A program made the position numbers and the translations under genes. This document shows, one piece after another, positions 8,719 to 16,464 of a stretch of 64,000 bases of DNA. Source of the stretch: Bin55 sp963667455 (GTDB lineage: Bacteria > Pseudomonadota > Gammaproteobacteria > Pseudomonadales > Azotimanducaceae). The stretch is taken from positions 62,001 to 126,000 of the forward strand of contig CAXXFR010000019.1 in NCBI GenBank assembly GCA_963667455.2. Reading direction: 5' to 3'. The notes under the pieces are model-generated. The model saw only the letters and a program-made list of their open reading frames with translations, did not search any database and was not told the origin of the DNA. Position 1 is the stretch's first letter, and the number at the start of each line of letters is the position of its first letter.

Positions 8719-9534
8719 ATGAGCGTGCAAGTTGACAAATTGTCAGTCGTAGATCCAAAAGCCGAATTGGGCGATGACTGTATCGTCGGTCCTTTTTGCA
8801 CTTTGGGTCCGAACGTTGTCATTGGAGAAAGAACTCACCTTCGATCGCATGTTGTAGTGGATGGCTACACATCCCTTGGGGCAGACTGTGATGTGTTCCC
8901 GTTTGTGACAGTGGGCATTCAGTCGCAAGACCAGAAGCATGTAAAGGGCACAAGAACATTTACGGAAATCGGAGACCGCAATACGTTGCGGGAGTACGTG
9001 AGCATCCACAGCGCTACGGAGGAGGATGGAAAGACGGAGATCGGCAACGACTGCGCATTTCTGGCTCACGCCCACGTGGCGCACAACTGTAGGGTTGGCA
9101 ATCACGTCGTCATGTCGCATGCGGCGACTTTGGGAGGTCATGTCGATATCGGAGACTACGCGAACCTTGGTGGACTTTGTGCCGTCCACCAGTTCTGCCA
9201 TGTGGGAACTGCTGCGATGGTTGGCGGAATGGCGCGACTCACGCAGGACGTGCTTCCGTTCATCATTGCCGAAGGATTTCCGGCAGTGATGCGTATCGTC
9301 AACAAGGTGGGAATGGAGCGAGCCGGCTATAGCCGCGAGGCGATTCGCGAGGTCAGAGTGGCATTTCGGACGTTATTCCTGCGGGAGCAACGGCTGGAGC
9401 AGGCCGTGATGGAAATCAACGAGACACTGGGACATCGGGAGTACATTAAGAAGTTCCTCGATGCCATAGCCTCGTCACAGCGTGGACTGGCACGACCGGA
9501 CTCGGATGCTCTTGAGATCAATGTCAGCGAGTAG
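8719..9534 (+). CDS. lpxA: UDP-N-acetylglucosamine O-acyltransferase LpxA
   Basis: 271 residues made of left-handed beta-helix hexapeptide repeats, for example IVGPFCTLGPNVVIGERTHL and VDIGDYANLGGLCAVHQF. The catalytic His lies in AHAHVAHNC (around residue 122), and the region with GFPAVMRIVNKVGMERAGYS leads into the helical C-terminal domain (AFRTLFLREQ), which is typical of LpxA rather than of other hexapeptide acyltransferases. It transfers a 3-hydroxyacyl chain from ACP to UDP-GlcNAc, the first step of lipid A synthesis, in the cytoplasm. Length is normal. It stands apart from any lpxD-fabZ-lpxB cluster and follows a PhyH dioxygenase gene directly, so it may be a second copy or an isolated single copy. 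Confidence 0.9.
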   Translation: MSVQVDKLSVVDPKAELGDDCIVGPFCTLGPNVVIGERTHLRSHVVVDGYTSLGADCDVFPFVTVGIQSQDQKHVKGTRTFTEIGDRNTLREYVSIHSATEEDGKTEIGNDCAFLAHAHVAHNCRVGNHVVMSHAATLGGHVDIGDYANLGGLCAVHQFCHVGTAAMVGGMARLTQDVLPFIIAEGFPAVMRIVNKVGMERAGYSREAIREVRVAFRTLFLREQRLEQAVMEINETLGHREYIKKFLDAIASSQRGLARPDSDALEINVSE

Positions 9535-9615
9535 GTTGATACTGCACATTGATCAATGAACTGGGTCAATGCAAAAAGGTTGATTTTTGTTGGTAACTAG
9601 GATGAGGGAACAGCC

Positions 9616-11625
9616 GTGACTACCCGTTGGGGAATACTCGCAACCGGACGCATCGCTCACAAACTTGCCGTCGCAATCGGTCAATCCCAATCAGGCGAGC
9701 TTGTTGCCGTTGGTAGCAGAACACAGCAGAGCGCAGACGCTTTTGCATCTCGTTACGAGGGGTGTGTTGCATATCCAACCTATGAAGCGTTGATTGCTGC
9801 ATCCGATGTCGATGCCATCTACGTTTCCACACCTCATCCACAGCATGTTGAATGGACTATCAAAGCACTTGAAAGCGGAAAGGCCGTGCTGTGCGAAAAA
9901 CCCATGGGAGTCAACTATCCCGAAGTCATGGCAATGGTTCATGCCGCGAGGACTTCCAAGTCTTTTCTGATGGAGGCGTTTATGTATCGACTCACATCTC
10001 AAACACAAAGGGTTGACGGGCTGGTGCGCAGTGGTGAAATCGGCGAAGTACGTCACATCCATGCGACGTTTGGGTTTCACGCTCCCTACGATCCGACTTC
10101 TCGATTGTTTGCCAATGAACTGGCTGGCGGCGGGATTATGGATGTGGGTTGCTATCCAGTATCCATGGCTCGATTGTTGATGGACTCCGAGCCTCTTCGA
10201 ACCTATGGAAGCGGTGTGTTAACCGACGAAGGAGTAGATCTCTGCGCTTCCGGATTGCTGAGTTTTGAAGGAGGGGCGACTGCACAAGTGGCTACTGGCG
10301 TTGGCCAGCAACTCGACAATGCCGTCGAGGTATTTGGAAGCCGGGGGAGCATTCGGGTTCCGTGGCCGTGGGGGTCGCAAAGTCAATGGAACATTGAGGT
10401 TGTTCGCGGTGGTAAGCGAGAAACGATGAGCGGTCAGTCCGAGGACTCCTATGTGCTTGAAGTCGACGAGGTGGATCGGTGTCTGCGGGAAGGATTGCTA
10501 GAGTCGCCCCACATGGATTGGAACGACTCATTAGGCAACGTCCGGGTTCTTGACTCTTGGAGAGAGGCGGTTGGGGTTGCGTACCCGAGTGATCGCTTGT
10601 CCAGCCGAGGCAATCCGGTTCACGGGAGACAGTTGAAGCAAACCAGCGGCCGCATGAAGTATGGAAGGGTCGCAGGTATTGACAAGAAGGTGTCGCGTCT
10701 GGTTTTCGGTTGCGACAACCAACCATCTGAATTGCACGCCATGGTTATGTTCGACCACTTCTACGAAGCCGGCGGCACTGCTTTCGATACCGCCTTTATC
10801 TATGGAGGTGGCCGCATGCAGCGATTCCTCGGTTCATGGATGGAAGAGCGCGGGATAAGGGATGAAGTCTTTGTAATCAACAAGGGAGCGCACACTCCAC
10901 TGGATCGACCGGAATTTGTTGAACCTCAGTTGCTTCGATCACTTGACGACCTCAGAACGGATCAGGTCGACATGTACTTTCTACACCGCGACAACCTGGA
11001 CGTTCCTGTAGGCGAATGGATCGATGTCTTGAACGAGCAGCGCGACGCGGGTCGGATTGCACTATTTGGTGGATCAAACTGGACACTGGAGCGAGTGAAG
11101 GAAGCCAACGACTGGGCACAAGCTCATGCAAAAGAGGGACTGTCAGCCGTATCCAACCAGTTCAGCTTGGCGAAAATGCTTGATCCAGTATGGCCGGGTT
11201 GTGTTTCTGCCAACTCACCCCCGTTCGTCGAGTACCTCGCAGAAAACCATTTGGCGTTGTTTCCGTGGTCGTCTCAAGCAAGGGGATTCTTCACATCAAG
11301 GGCTGATGAAATTCTGGAGGGGCATTCGACCACGGGTAGACAGCCTTCTTCAAGCCATCCCTCCGACGACGAAATGAAGCGCTGCTGGTTCTCGGAAGAC
11401 AACTTGGAACACAGGCGACGTGCGCTCTCCATGGCAGAAAAGCAAGGAGTTGAACCCATCAATGTTGCATTGGCGTATGTGCTTGCGCAACCCTTCCCGT
11501 GCTTTCCGCTCATTGGTCCGCGGGAGCTGTCGGAGACTGAGAGCTGTCTCAACGTTTTCTCGGTGGAAATGGAACAACAAGATCTAAACTGGCTTCAAGG
11601 GGTTCTGGTCACATCGAGTGGCTAG
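9616..11625 (+). CDS. Gfo/Idh/MocA oxidoreductase fused to an aldo/keto reductase
   Basis: 669 residues in one frame. Residues 1-330 are a Gfo/Idh/MocA dehydrogenase: NAD(P)-binding start WGILATGRIAHKLAVAIG, VDAIYVSTPHPQHVEW, catalytic-lysine motif CEKPMGVNY, and the C-terminal sheet from GEIGEVRHIHATFGFH. Residues about 350-669 are an aldo/keto reductase: SRLVFGCDNQ, GGTAFDTAFIYGGG (Asp and Tyr of the tetrad), VINKGAH (Lys) and MYFLHRDN (His), then GRIALFGGSNW and ALAYVLAQPFPCFPLIG. Both active sites look complete. Such a fusion could channel a sugar or cyclitol between oxidation and reduction with shared nicotinamide cofactor. The gene stands alone, 82 bp after lpxA. Substrate not predictable. 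Confidence 0.88.
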   Translation: MTTRWGILATGRIAHKLAVAIGQSQSGELVAVGSRTQQSADAFASRYEGCVAYPTYEALIAASDVDAIYVSTPHPQHVEWTIKALESGKAVLCEKPMGVNYPEVMAMVHAARTSKSFLMEAFMYRLTSQTQRVDGLVRSGEIGEVRHIHATFGFHAPYDPTSRLFANELAGGGIMDVGCYPVSMARLLMDSEPLRTYGSGVLTDEGVDLCASGLLSFEGGATAQVATGVGQQLDNAVEVFGSRGSIRVPWPWGSQSQWNIEVVRGGKRETMSGQSEDSYVLEVDEVDRCLREGLLESPHMDWNDSLGNVRVLDSWREAVGVAYPSDRLSSRGNPVHGRQLKQTSGRMKYGRVAGIDKKVSRLVFGCDNQPSELHAMVMFDHFYEAGGTAFDTAFIYGGGRMQRFLGSWMEERGIRDEVFVINKGAHTPLDRPEFVEPQLLRSLDDLRTDQVDMYFLHRDNLDVPVGEWIDVLNEQRDAGRIALFGGSNWTLERVKEANDWAQAHAKEGLSAVSNQFSLAKMLDPVWPGCVSANSPPFVEYLAENHLALFPWSSQARGFFTSRADEILEGHSTTGRQPSSSHPSDDEMKRCWFSEDNLEHRRRALSMAEKQGVEPINVALAYVLAQPFPCFPLIGPRELSETESCLNVFSVEMEQQDLNWLQGVLVTSSG

Positions 11626-11683
11626 TTCGAGCGGGGTCTGAACTTGAGGCCAAAGCAACAAAACACGTTCGGCTAGATTACCC

Positions 11684-13114
11684 GTGAAGAAGGTTGTTGC
11701 GAGCGTTCTGATCTGTGTCATCGGCGTGGGAATCTTGGTTGCGCTAGGTCTTCGCCTTGCGAGCATTGGAGTGGCCAGCACCGAAGGTCTCGAAAGTGTC
11801 TCCGCGCAAGCTGACGTACACGGTGAAGTTGTCGATCAAGTGGAATTCGAGCCAGTCCAGCTTGTCGATTCAGAAAAGCCAATGGCCAGCCCACTGTACC
11901 TGGGACACGATTGTCCCGACATTCTTGACGACGACGTGCGGTCTGACGAGGGATGTCTGGACGCTATCGAACGAGACTTGATGGATACTGCGGCTTATGT
12001 CGTCGAGCACCCATACATGGTCGACAGAGAAGGTCCATTCACCTATAGGACGATGTTCGACAGCTTGCAGCAAGATCGGGAACTCGTGCTGGAAGCACTA
12101 GCCCGCCCAGAATGCAGACTGCTTGACGGCCCGATTCGCATGGATCTAAAGAAGACTTGCAACGCCGATGCGTTTTACCGACTCGCTGTTCTCACGGAGC
12201 TGTGCAGTTCCGTGTGGAGAATCAGGACCTACTTCAAACGTCGAGAGGATGTTCTAGCGAAATTCGACGACTCTCCAAGCGAGTACACAGCTGAAGCAAC
12301 TGAAGTGTCTGCATGACTACAGTCTCTGTCAGACAGCAGGGGGAGTGGGCATCTCGACCAGGTCATACCAGATCTAGAGTTGAGATACTCAGACGACGAT
12401 TCCATAGCCCAATCTGATAGCTTGTCCAAGTATCAGTATGAATTGAGAAGCCACGAGAGAAGGAAGGACGTGAAGCCTCCGTTTAGCGATGAAAGCCAGT
12501 GGGATGAACAGGAGGGTTGGTACTACGCGTGGCGAAATCCGATGAGAAAAATTGTGCTTCAGAGAGTTTGGCTCGATTCCAGGAGATTCTGCCCGTCGGA
12601 TCTTGTCACCGAGCATCTCCCCAAGGGGAATCCGGACGTTTTGTTTCAGGATCTGGCGAATTGGTGGGACAAGAGCAAGGAGAAGGGATGGGTAAATCAC
12701 CCGATCATGGCGATCGCCGCGAGATTGGGGTTCGAACATCTGATCTTCACTAACCATCGCTTAACCCGCATCGGAGGCAACGAGTTTTTTAAATCCGTCG
12801 CCGAGCTATATCCGTGGCGTATGCAGCTGTGGCGGACTGCTCGGGCGAGCACTAGTGACCCAGCGGAATGGGTACGAGGCGCAACGCACGGACTCATTGG
12901 ACTGAGACGTGCAGGGTACGAGGCAGATGTCGAGTCATTGGTCAAGAGCATATGTAGTATCGACAGAGATCAGCAAAGACAAGGTTTGGATGACTGTGCA
13001 ACCGCCATTCGAAAGGTCGAAGCGATGTTGGACGCGTCGGCGATCGAGGAGCTCCGCGTGCTCGATGAAATCGAACAGGCGGCCTTGAAACTAGACCTGT
13101 ATCAATATCCTTGA
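11684..13114 (+). pseudogene. Copy 1 of a three-copy membrane-anchored protein family, split by an in-frame TGA at 12314
   Basis: The 5' part (GTG start at 11684) encodes an N-terminal TM anchor (VVASVLICVIGVGILVALGL) and the text ASPLYLGHDCPDILDDDVRS, ARPECRLLDGPIR and CNADAFYRLAVLTELCSS. It stops at TGA 12314-12316. The same reading frame then continues without another stop to 13114: GHLDQVIPDLELRYS, EGWYYAWRNPMRKIVLQRVW, HPIMAIAARLGFEHL, MLDASAIEELRVLDEIEQ. Both halves align end to end with the intact copy at 16465-17871, so one in-frame stop splits an otherwise full-length gene of about 476 codons. Possibilities are a recent nonsense mutation, stop readthrough, or two separate half-proteins from an internal start. 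The function of the family is unknown; it would be anchored in the inner membrane facing the periplasm, with conserved Cys residues. Confidence 0.75.
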
Positions 13115-13656
13115 TTAGAGTCGGAGCCTGCGAAGTCCGTTGGTGTTCGAATGCGAGCTCCAACCTTCTTAGGTTCACGGCTAGATCCTATTCGACAGCT
13201 TTGCGAATCTAGTGGTACTGCTTTCAACGGTACCATGCTATTTAGGTCTAGCATAGTCCGCAGACAACCGCGACTTGACTCATGAATTGGGGGAATGGTC
13301 CCGACATGTTGGTGATCGGCTGTGGAGCTAATACACCTCGGGCTTGACTGGATTCCTCCGCTTTGGACTGTCTTTTCTCTCGGAACAGACGGATGGACAA
13401 CACACGGTCCTGCTTCAAAGTGAACAGTTGAGACCGACGAGCTTGCCAAACAAGGAAGAAAGATGGCAACTCGAGAGTGTGAGGCCAAATATCGTACTGA
13501 GAGTCGTAGACGAGAGTCTGACCTCTTGCTCAAGCCTCGATCCCCAGTACGAACATCGACAAGAATCGATTAGTCTTGGAGTCCTAGACCGCCCGTTGTT
13601 TCGACAGTGGATACCCGTGAATCGCAACTGATCGCTGACTAAAACGGAGAAGGAGA
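13115..13656 (+). other. 542-bp spacer, no gene recognised
   Basis: Between copy 1 and copy 2 of the duplicated family. Open frames here are short, overlap on both strands and match nothing I recognise. A small inverted repeat GGTAC...GTACC sits near 13213-13232. The spacer before the intact copy is occupied by other genes, so this may be residual sequence from the duplication. Confidence 0.4.
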
Positions 13657-13671
13657 TTGGGTAGATCGCCA

Positions 13672-14298
13672 GTGAAGAAGCTTATTGCCGCCTCACTGAT
13701 CTGCGTCTTCGGCGTGGGAATCTTGGTTGCAATTAGTCTTCGTCTTGCGAACGGTGGAGAGTCCAGCACTGAAGGTCTCGAGAGTGTCTTCCCGCAAGAT
13801 GACGCACACGGTGAAGTTGTCGATCAAGTGGAAGTCGAGCCAGTCCAGCTGGTAGATTCAGAAGAGCCTTTGGCCAGCCCGCTGTACTTGGGACGCGAAT
13901 GTCCCGACCTGTTGAGCAACGAAGTGCGATCCGACGAGCGGTGTTTGGATGCCATTGAACGAGACTTGATGGGCAAGGCTGCCTATGTCGTCGAGGAGCC
14001 GTACATGGTTCCCAGAGAAGGTCAGTTCACCTACCGCACAATGTTCAACAGGTTGCAGCTCGACCAGGGTCTCGTGCTGGAAGCGCTCGCCCACCCAGAG
14101 TGTAGATTGCTTGACGGCCCGATTCGAACGGACTTGAAGGAGTCCTGCAACGCAGAAGCTTTCTATCGTGTCGCTAGCCTTGGGCATTGCTGCCGCACTG
14201 AACGTACCAACAGCGATTTTTCATCGCTGTATGGGGACCATTTACATTTCCGTCCAAAACCCACTGACTTACGCACACCTTTGAAAGGTGTGCTATGA
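13672..14298 (+). pseudogene. Copy 2 of the membrane-anchored family, truncated after about 170 residues
   Basis: Starts like the other copies: GTG at 13672 preceded by the text ATTGGGTAGA, also found before the intact copy, then the anchor LIAASLICVFGVGILVAI. It follows the intact protein through ASPLYLGRECPDLLSNEVRS, AYVVEEPYMVPREGQFTY, and CNAEAFYRVA at about 14180, where similarity stops. The remaining ~38 codons to the TGA at 14298 are unrelated and run across a hairpin and a palindromic element. The final ~300 residues of the family are missing and not found nearby, so this looks like a deletion. The 116 bases 13921-14036 are nearly identical to 16711-16826 of copy 3, far more so than the flanks, which suggests recent gene conversion. 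Confidence 0.7.
13921..14036 (+). repeat. Near-identical block shared with 16711-16826
   Basis: By eye, only about two to three mismatches over 116 bases (a two-base change gtgTT/gtgCA near the start), while adjacent parts of the same paralogous genes differ much more. The pattern suggests gene conversion or recent recombination between copy 2 and copy 3. Confidence 0.6.
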
Positions 14299-14299
14299 T
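14210..14299 (+). promoter_or_regulatory. Hairpin plus palindromic operator-like element upstream of the beta-barrel gene
   Basis: Two elements. ACAGCGAT-TTTTC-ATCGCTGT (14210-14230) is a perfect 8-bp hairpin without a following T-run, so it is not a convincing terminator. The second, at 14273-14293, is a perfect palindrome GCACACC-TTTGAAA-GGTGTGC. It abuts TATGAT (14294-14299), a 5/6 match to a -10 box, 48 bp before the ATG at 14347. A repressor or activator bound to this palindrome would cover the -35 region. No clear -35 hexamer is seen at standard spacing, which fits an activated promoter. Confidence 0.5.
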
Positions 14300-14346
14300 C
14301 CTTCTTGCTAACCCGACACTAGGTCGCCATCCCTCAAGGAGACACC

Positions 14347-14961
14347 ATGGGGAGAATCGCAACATCTCTCATCGCACTAGTCTTGCTTGCCGTGCCAGCA
14401 CACTCAGAGCAGGTCGCACTCGTAGGGTTTGGGTTCAAGGGCTTTCAGCACGAAGACGGACCAGCAGAGGACTTTTCTACGGGCGGATTCGGAATCGACT
14501 ACCTGTCCTTCGGCGAAGAAAACAACCTGTTCTTCGGTGTAAGCCTCGCAGCATTCGAGGGACATTGTGGTGGGTTGGAAGACTGCTCTGTTCGGGGAAG
14601 AGAATCGGGGGACTTGAAATCGAACATTTGGACCATCTTTTCGCTGTCCACAGGATACGATCTCGAAAATAGCCTCTTTACGCCCTACGTTTCCCTGTCG
14701 CGTACCAAACTCGAGCGAAATTTTACTATCCTAAAAGAGACCAGCAAGGATACATCGCTAGGACTTGGCACGTACATAGGCAAGCCAGGTCTAAGAGGGT
14801 ACGCAGCCCTGTTAGGAATTGGCGCTGACGAGCTGTCATTTGCAGTGGGTGCATATCGCACAACGCCGAAGGGCATGGTGATTGGAGGCTCTTACGAGAA
14901 AGGCATTGACGGCCCTTTAAATTCATGGACCATGAATCTGCGAATCGGCTATTCGTTATAG
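14347..14961 (+). CDS. Small outer-membrane beta-barrel-like protein
   Basis: 204 residues. The ATG follows AAGGAGA at ideal distance. A Sec signal peptide (MGRIATSLIALVLLAVPAHS) precedes a mature chain of alternating strands with aromatic ends: VALVGFGFKGF, GFGIDYLSFG, NNLFFGVSLAAFEG, FTPYVSLSRTKL, SLGLGTYIGKPG, LSFAVGAYRTTPKGMVIGGSYEKG. It ends in SWTMNLRIGYSL, close to the hydrophobic terminal strand of outer-membrane barrels, although it lacks a terminal Phe. Eight to ten strands are possible. One Cys pair (CGGLEDC) may form a loop disulfide. It sits between truncated copy 2 and a decayed gene, with its own palindromic promoter region. No function assigned; it could be a porin-like or lipid-binding barrel. 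Confidence 0.65.
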   Translation: MGRIATSLIALVLLAVPAHSEQVALVGFGFKGFQHEDGPAEDFSTGGFGIDYLSFGEENNLFFGVSLAAFEGHCGGLEDCSVRGRESGDLKSNIWTIFSLSTGYDLENSLFTPYVSLSRTKLERNFTILKETSKDTSLGLGTYIGKPGLRGYAALLGIGADELSFAVGAYRTTPKGMVIGGSYEKGIDGPLNSWTMNLRIGYSL

Positions 14962-15143
14962 TCTTGTCGCCTGGTGATCCCGATCTACAAGACTTGGGAG
15001 GAGATAGTCAGTGCTGGAACTGAACAAATAGAAGCTAGTTGACCAACTGTCCAATGGCAGTGCGTTGCCCGATAGAAGGGACGAGTACGGCACCATGCCC
15101 TTTCGCTTTATGATGAGCGAGTCCCTTTACTGGGTGTTCAAGA

Positions 15144-15500
15144 GTGTTCAGTACTACCAAGAGCAAGACCAGCAATAACCGAGGGGTCGCAGGTGTTGAA
15201 TTGAGCTTTCGTGTGTTGAACGGCCCCTGGCTACAGACCGGATTATTCAGGGGCAAGAAACAAGTCACGGAAGTCAATGTAGGTGTTGATACAGGTCTAC
15301 TTGGAATCACTACCAAGCATATCTATTTCGCTGGTCCCTAAACTAGCTTCCGAGTTCGGCACGACCGTCTTGTGTCAGTTGTTCCATACAACGACGGATT
15401 TGGAATAGTAAGAGATGCTGCCAGGGCGAACCCCGGGACTCTTCTCATCGAAGATGCCGAGTTTGCACACCGACTGCTAGATAGCACTTCCTTTGATTAG
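15144..15500 (+). pseudogene. Decayed gene with a PH-like/SHOCT-associated domain, interrupted by TAA at 15339
   Basis: One frame reads VELSFRVLNGPWLQTGLFRG, then VNVGVDTGLLGITTKHIYFAG, a TAA, then TSFRVRHDRLVSVVPYNDGFG and ANPGTLLIEDAEFAHRLLD up to TAG 15500. This matches, from memory, a widespread small beta-sheet domain with the pattern DTG-L-IT-KRI-F-G, S-R---DKI-S--PY-DG, usually unnamed and often joined to a short C-terminal domain. The TAA falls exactly where a lysine-rich turn is expected, so it looks like a nonsense mutation rather than a true end. An upstream fragment in another frame (MSESLYWVFKSVQYYQEQDQ near 15110) may be the original N-terminus, which would mean a second frameshift. 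No intact copy is in the window. Confidence 0.5.
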
Positions 15501-15566
15501 TCAGATTGGGTGCTGAACTGCTCACTCTATACAATCACCAACTTCAGGCAATCACTGGAAGAAAGC

Positions 15567-16457
15567 ATGTCCGATCTTGATCTCACTTTTAATGCAATTG
15601 ATGTTGAGACCGCTAACAGTGACCGTGCTTCCATTTGCCAGATTGGAATTATCCATGTTATTGACGGCAACATCGTGGATGAATGGCAGACTCTCGTCAA
15701 TCCTGAAGATTGGTTCGACCCATTGAATATCAGGATACATGGCATTGGTGAGGACACAGTAAAAAACAGCCCAACTATGCCTGACATTCGTGCGGAACTG
15801 CGACGGCGGTTGCGTGGACAGATCCTAGTCAGCCACACTTCGTTTGATCGGGTCGCATTTGAAAGGGCGATGTACAAGTACGATCTTGAACAGTTGCAGG
15901 TTAGGTGGCTAGACAGCGCACAGATAGTTAGGAGAACGTGGGATCAATACTTCAAGAGTGGATATGGACTCAAGAATGTAGCCTATGACCTGGGAATTGA
16001 GTTTAGGCACCACAACGCATTGGAAGACGCTAGAACTGCCGCAGAAGTGACCATGCTTGCCTGCAAGGAAAAAGGCAAGGGCGTGGATGACTGGATTGTC
16101 GAGCTCCGAAAGCCAAGCTACAGACGAAGGACGTTCAGTGCAGTGGAGCGCAAGGAGGCAGTTAAGATTGAACCCAATGAGGAGGGACACCTGTACGGCG
16201 AGACGCTGGTATTTACTGGCTCACTGTCAATACCCAGAGCGAATGCGTCTGAAATTGCGTCCAATGCAGGTTGTAAAGTAGTGGGTGCCGTGTCTCGAAA
16301 GTGCACCCTGCTGGTGGTCGGATTGCCAAACAGGCAACTGTCCTCCAGCTACACAAAGAGTACCAAACACAGGAAGGCAGAGGAACTGATCGAAGATGGA
16401 AATTCCATTCAAATCATATCCGAGACTGACTTCTTCGACTTGGTGAAAATTGGGTAG
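15567..16457 (+). CDS. DnaQ-like DEDDh 3'-5' exonuclease with C-terminal BRCT domain
   Basis: 296 residues from ATG 15567, which follows GAAGAAAGC; upstream codons look non-coding. Exonuclease motif I is FNAIDVETAN (D and E), motif II is LVSHTSFDRVAFERAM, and motif III is HNALEDARTAAEVTM (His and Asp), giving a complete DEDDh set in residues 1-175. Residues about 210-296 form a BRCT domain (GETLVFTGSLSIPRANASEI, ...TLLVVGLPN..., KHRKAEELIEDG). This is the polymerase-epsilon-like exonuclease-BRCT arrangement, probably active on DNA or RNA ends in repair. Its stop overlaps the ATTGGGTAG stretch in front of the intact copy 3 gene, so they may be co-transcribed. Confidence 0.85.
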   Translation: MSDLDLTFNAIDVETANSDRASICQIGIIHVIDGNIVDEWQTLVNPEDWFDPLNIRIHGIGEDTVKNSPTMPDIRAELRRRLRGQILVSHTSFDRVAFERAMYKYDLEQLQVRWLDSAQIVRRTWDQYFKSGYGLKNVAYDLGIEFRHHNALEDARTAAEVTMLACKEKGKGVDDWIVELRKPSYRRRTFSAVERKEAVKIEPNEEGHLYGETLVFTGSLSIPRANASEIASNAGCKVVGAVSRKCTLLVVGLPNRQLSSSYTKSTKHRKAEELIEDGNSIQIISETDFFDLVKIG

Positions 16458-16464
16458 AGTGCCA

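Noticed and set aside
8122..8730. 202-codon antisense frame over the dioxygenase gene
   Set aside because: Mirror of the PhyH coding frame; it has no signal or domain.
14210..14230. Rho-independent terminator
   Set aside because: Good hairpin but no downstream T-run.
12316..15341. Genetic-code reassignment to explain in-frame stops
   Set aside because: The two in-frame stops are different codons (TGA and TAA), and intact genes in the window end normally at TAA, TAG and TGA, so reassignment would be inconsistent.
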